Of a DNA stretch of 64,000 bases, positions 60,076 through 64,000 are shown piece after piece. The translations under genes were made by a program, and so were the position numbers. How positions within the stretch are numbered: the stretch's first letter is position 1; the number at the start of each line of letters is the position of its first letter. The notes beneath the pieces are model-generated. The model saw nothing but the letters and a program-made list of their open reading frames with translations, was not told the origin of the DNA and ran no database searches. This stretch comes from Diadema setosum. Its lineage: Eukaryota > Echinodermata > Echinoidea > Diadematoida > Diadematidae. The stretch is taken from contig CM067079.1 of assembly GCA_033980235.1 (NCBI GenBank), forward strand, positions 28,004,062-28,068,061, given 5' to 3'.

Positions 60076-60163
60076 CGGAGGGAGGGGTGGGGCGCTACAC
60101 TCTCAGCACCCCGTTGAGAGCGCTCAGACCCCCGCCCAGCTTATAGGCCGTCATTTTTTTCAC
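60076..60163 (-). other. candidate alternative PIX exon
   Basis: Acceptor gattcaccag (exon from 60163) and strong donor CCG|gtaagg after 60076, 88 bases. Entered in phase 0 it reads VKKMTAYKLGGGLSALNG then VLRV and stop. Spliced after the 62487-62580 exon (phase 2) it gives an immediate TGA, which would end the protein before the coiled coil. Either way it would make a PIX form without the coiled coil. It may also be an unrelated pseudo-exon. Confidence 0.3.
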
Positions 60164-61454
60164 CTGGTGAATCGGCCAAAGTTTTGGGGGTCTACACAGC
60201 ACACACACAGTCAGGTTCCCATGGATGGCGATCAGTGAGGGCACATAGAGATGTATTCATTTTGGAAGAGGGTGAGTTGGAGGGGGGGGGGGGGGGGGGA
60301 GGAGGAGGAAGTTGATGGGACGATGTTGATATAGTAGAGATAATTGGGCAAACATTTTGAAAGCCAAGAGGGGCAGAGGGAGGGAAGAAAGAAATCATTA
60401 TTGATACACAAGGATTAATACAGATTGACTCAAACTTAGGAAATAAATGAATGCATCCAGTTGGGAGTGTGTACAGAAGAATACGGGAGAGTATACATAC
60501 AAATTGGAGTGTGATACAGAATAAAATTTCACCAACGAGGTTATTCAATGTGCAGTAAGGTTGAGGTTAGCTAACAGGCAGGTAAAATATATGTAACAAC
60601 AAACTTACAAAAGACATATCGGGGTATTTTAAGCTTGCACTTGCCTATGAATAACTTTCCTTTGTTTCTCATCAAGTTTTTATTCATACAGAGGGAGGAA
60701 ATGCATAATTTCCTTTTTCTTTAATTTCCATACTACACAAAGAGCATGAGGGACTAAAGTAGTTTGTGATCACTCTTGAAAATTGCAATATGATCCCTGA
60801 AATTTTATTTGTACAAGAGGAGAGTCCCATACAGCCATATATATGTCGGCCGCATTCTGCATAATATTCAACAAAGTTTTTTGCTATTTAGGGTCAATTT
60901 TGCTTGTCCATACTATCACAGACGATGCAGAAATGTAATTGTCGAGAACAGCATTTATGTAGTTTATCTCCCAACCAGATGCACAAGGCCAAAACCTCAT
61001 CAATATTCCAGTGGTTCTGCTCAAATGATGATTTGAGAAGATGCCTGTCTTATTAACAAACACACACACACAAAACAAGAAACCCTAAAACTGTTGCATT
61101 CACCTAGACATGGATTCAAGATACAGGTAATGTGTAACATCAGATTTTTCCTTTAATGCAGTGTTCCTGCATGGTTCAGTACATGCATAACCCCAACTAG
61201 ACTCTAATGAAACATACACCTGTTAAACACTATTTAGGACTTTTCTTAAGTGTTCTACTCTATGAAAAATACAGCAATCTTTCAATTCCAAGCAAGAATA
61301 TGGGCACTATTCAAATGGTGTGGATATTGACGCAGTTGGATACAATAGTAGTATATATTTCCTTTAGGGTCAAAGAGAAATGGGCAGAAACACACATGGG
61401 TTATGACACTAATAGTTAAGATACAAATACAAGAGCTTTAGAGACAGTATGTGA

Positions 61455-61672
61455 TACTGTAAAAGTGGACATTTTTTGCAGTGTAGAAATTTTTGCGCAT
61501 TTCGCGCAACCAGAAACTTCTGTGAAAATAAAAGCAAATAAATATTCTAGCTTGTAATATATGTTACACTGATCAATGTCTCGATTGTGCAGAATCAAAA
61601 ATGCAAAAAATTCATCTTATCTTGCCAAGAGCGAAAATGTACTTGCAAGAAAACATCCACTTTTACAGTGTA
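61455..61672. mobile_element. Tc1/mariner-like MITE, CTGTAAAAGTGGA family, copy 3
   Basis: TA|CTGTAAAAGTGGAC ... ATCCACTTTTACAG then GTGTA, diverged at the right edge. The interior 'gcgcatttcgcgcaaccaga' is shared. Confidence 0.8.
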
Positions 61673-62486
61673 TAACAAAGGGCATTCACACAGCGTAAGA
61701 TTTTGAAAGATTTGCTGATTATTATGAACATAGATTTCATCTGCATGAGGCTGCGTGAAGTAGCATGTGCCAACAGAGAACATCTCTTAAGATGCCACCT
61801 TTCATACAGAATTTTTTTTATGCATCTACTTGGGATAATTTGAGGCAAAAGAGAGCATAAGATATTAAATTCACTTAAAAACATAAAATGAAAGATGTGT
61901 CAAACCAGCGATTGCTAGCAGGAGCAAATTTTGCAGCAGCTTGCTGAGATAAACTTGGCTTGAAATGAATGAAATCATTCTTTTTTTCTGCCATATGCAA
62001 ACCATCAGGCCAGCTACAACACAAACTGCAAATCTATATTCTGTATGAGATAACGAGATAATATATATATGCTTGACATATAACAGTGGAGTAAATATGT
62101 GCTCTGCGATGCATGATGTTTGATGACTTCAAAAATTGCAAAAATGTATGAGAAGCTAAAGTCATTAAGATGCTGACAAGACATTTGTGAATATTGATAA
62201 TGAGAAGACCAAACAAATACGGAGAACATCATTTGAGGGTTAAAAACAGGAGTCGGGATGTTAGTTTCACTTAAAAATATCTCTAAAGACAAACAAATAA
62301 AGGTTTTTTACAAAGCCGTGACACAAATGCATGTATACTGAAGACAGAGAGAAATAGAGATCACATAGAAAAAAATAGAGAGATGTGAAACTTGGTCTTT
62401 ACGAGATGAGGATGAAGAGCGAGATTATGGATGGATGAGAGGATGACAAAAAGAGGAAGACGGAATAAAATCTCGGGGGGACTCAC

Positions 62487-62580
62487 TTTTCCTCTACCAC
62501 TGTCTCTGATCCCTTCGTCTCCTCCACTATAATCTTCTCATCCTCCGCCAGAAACACGTGGGGGGCTGCCTCCACAGGAA
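62487..62580 (-). CDS. PIX-family Rho GEF, penultimate recognised exon
   Basis: The donor is GAAAA|gtgagt after 62487 (phase 2). The preferred acceptor is gacgatag (exon from 62580, phase 1) after a pyrimidine-rich stretch. The 31-residue product reads PVEAAPHVFLAEDEKIIVEE, then TKGSETVVEE and the split K. The EDEKIIVEETK...V.EEK block is the signature immediately before the coiled coil in alpha- and beta-PIX. Joining AA+G to the terminal exon gives [12 protein letters not shown] without a shift. In the rat protein the region before this is a Ser-rich stretch and the GIT-binding segment; those exons were not found in 62581-64000. An in-frame ATG lies just upstream, but I treat it as intronic. 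Confidence 0.92.
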
Positions 62581-63939
62581 CTATCGTCATGGCAATGGGA
62601 ATAAGAGATGTGTTGGAGGTGGTGGGGAATAAGAGATTGGATCAAAAAATAAACGAAATAAAGAAAACCAAAAACGTGAGGGATCGGCTGGTAACGAAAA
62701 TAAAATCAAAAAGTTAATCGAGTGTGACCACGTAATACTTGTCGTAACTGCAATTAATTGTTCAGAAAAGGTTGAGAAGAGAACTCTAAATTCTACTCTA
62801 CAATATAAAAAAAAAAAAAAAAATTGGGAGGTGGGGTAGGGAAGAAGTTTAAAGTGGCGACTGGTTAGGTCACATTAGAAAGGAAGGTGAGTTGATCAAG
62901 GATTTAAAAAAAAAACCAACAATAACAAACCTGTTTGGAGGAATTCTCTATTGAAAAAATTGGCACTTTGTATAATTTCCCTTGTAGGAAAACCTAATAT
63001 CAAATGAATATCCCCCTCTGCCAATGCCCTTACCCCTCCCCCCCCCCCCCCAAAAAAAAAAGAAGACACACAAACAACAAGCCAAGAAACTGGCATCCCT
63101 TCGTTAAACCAATCTATATTTCAGGTGACATGGGTGCAAGGGTTTTAGATTGGTTCCAAAGTGCGAAGTAACTCTACAACGACCACGACAAAGATAAAGG
63201 TAACCTTTGGAGTCTTTGCAGGCTGTACTGGGAAGTGTGATTGACAGGTTTCACACACGAGATTTGCATTATCTATTCCCCATCCCTCCTTGAGTTAAGG
63301 GTAATCGCACCTTGGATAAAGCTGCTATATAAAGGTTCTCCTGCACATCACGCTCTTAAAACTCTCTACAGGGGTATACAAAATGCACCCACTGCTGGTA
63401 GTAGGCTGGTTTTCTTTAAAACCATAAAGTTTTCCCACACAATACACTGGGATGAAACAAAGATATCGAGCAGAGACCAATCCCCCCACCCCGCCGCCCC
63501 CGGAAGGAGAGAAGACAAGAAGTCACATGGTAGTGAGGTGGGTAAGTGGAAAGAAGCCCAAGTACCTGATGGAGTAGAGAGGAGGACCAGCCACGCCCTT
63601 TTCGAGTTTAATGAGGTGCACATTTAAAGCGTGAGCTTTGTTCATTGGAGCTGACACGTAGCCAAGGGGAAGGGGAGGGGGTTAATGGTGGTGGTGGGGC
63701 GGGGAAGAAGCACTGGGCGTGGTCAGAGGGATGGACGTTAAATCGTGAAGGATAAAGAGATCGGACATGGGTGTGGGAGAGGGAGAAGCGCAAAAAGCAA
63801 GCCATGCTGTTTACATTTACTGTTCATGCCATGTTTACAACATGATTTGATTTTTTGGTTTGTCTTTCTTGCTTGTGTCCAAGTCAGTGCATGACCATCA
63901 AGCACCTGAAAAATGATCTGTGCCCATCAACGGAAATAA

Positions 63940-64000
63940 GGGGGGCATTTCATGAAGCTTTTGTCAGATTTTTTTGTTTTTCCTGGCATATTCTTATAAG
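63940..64000. mobile_element. start of a GGGGGGCATTTCATGAA MITE, cut by the window end
   Basis: 'ggggggcatttcatgaag' followed by 'tttgtcagat' matches the left arm of 1786-1954 in diverged form. 62581-63939 otherwise shows no supported exon; it is AT-rich with G- and A-runs. Confidence 0.6.

Larger units (their letters stand above)
54352..62486 (-). other. last intron of the PIX gene (8.1 kb)
   Basis: Donor AA|gtgagt at 62486 and acceptor cacccag at 54352, phase 2. It contains two tetranucleotide arrays, two MITEs and a candidate cassette exon (60076-60163). 55343-57902 and 58749-60075 otherwise show only AT-rich DNA, short (AAAC)n and (GAGA)n stretches (56410-56580, 56790-56850) and poly-A or poly-C runs. 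Confidence 0.8.

Noticed and set aside
63366..63627. ORFs on both strands just upstream of the PIX exon
   Set aside because: They do not resemble the Ser-rich or GIT-binding regions expected upstream in PIX and lack a suitable donor in phase 1.

Overview
This is animal nuclear DNA, AT-rich and mostly intronic and intergenic. It carries short exons with GT/AG splice sites, many microsatellites, and many small foldback and terminal-inverted-repeat elements. Both recognisable gene families, LAMP and PIX, are metazoan. The repeat style (palindromic TTAA- or TA-flanked MITEs, 'cctccgccaa'-type elements, hAT-like 'cagtggcggatccagg' elements) fits a marine invertebrate deuterostome, perhaps an echinoderm. 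That organism call is inference; no sequence search was run.

Three gene models are supported, all on the minus strand, so transcription runs from high to low coordinates. (1) The 3' end of a PIX-family gene (ARHGEF7/ARHGEF6 homologue, Rac/Cdc42 exchange factor) occupies about 54.2-62.6 kb. It has a coding exon at 62487-62580 and the terminal coiled-coil exon at 54180-54351, ending in the PDZ ligand DETNL. (2) A two-domain lysosome-associated membrane glycoprotein (LAMP1/LAMP2-like) starts at 37114 with a signal-peptide exon. After a 27.9-kb first intron it continues with exons at 8925-9202, 7686-7911, 5690-5860 and 80-270, then leaves the window. The missing part is the rest of the second lumenal domain, the membrane segment and the lysosomal-targeting tail. 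(3) Inside that large intron, on the same strand, is a model for a small secreted cysteine-rich protein of unknown family. Its exons are 16576-16650, 14935-15114 and 10202-10399, and all the junctions are phase 0.

Layout: 0-9.2 kb, LAMP exons among nested repeats. 9.2-37.1 kb, LAMP intron 1 with the nested gene, several foldback elements, a candidate plus-strand first exon at 24.64 kb, an E-box/CCAAT cluster at 25.7 kb and a GC-rich patch at 26.5 kb. 37.1-37.4 kb, LAMP 5' end and CpG-rich promoter-like DNA. 37.5-46.1 kb, intergenic, dense with microsatellites and MITEs, with one near-perfect hairpin at 43.0 kb. 46.1-54.2 kb, 3' flank or possible long 3' UTR of PIX. 54.4-62.5 kb, last PIX intron, beginning next to the exon with a roughly 950-bp tetranucleotide array. 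62.6-64 kb, upstream PIX intron with no exon recognised.

The most interesting large-scale observation is that PIX lies directly upstream of LAMP in the same orientation. In human, as recalled, ARHGEF7 and LAMP1 are both at 13q34, and ARHGEF6 and LAMP2 are both on Xq. This window may therefore preserve the pre-duplication linkage. No transposase, reverse transcriptase, tRNA gene, rRNA or CRISPR array was found.
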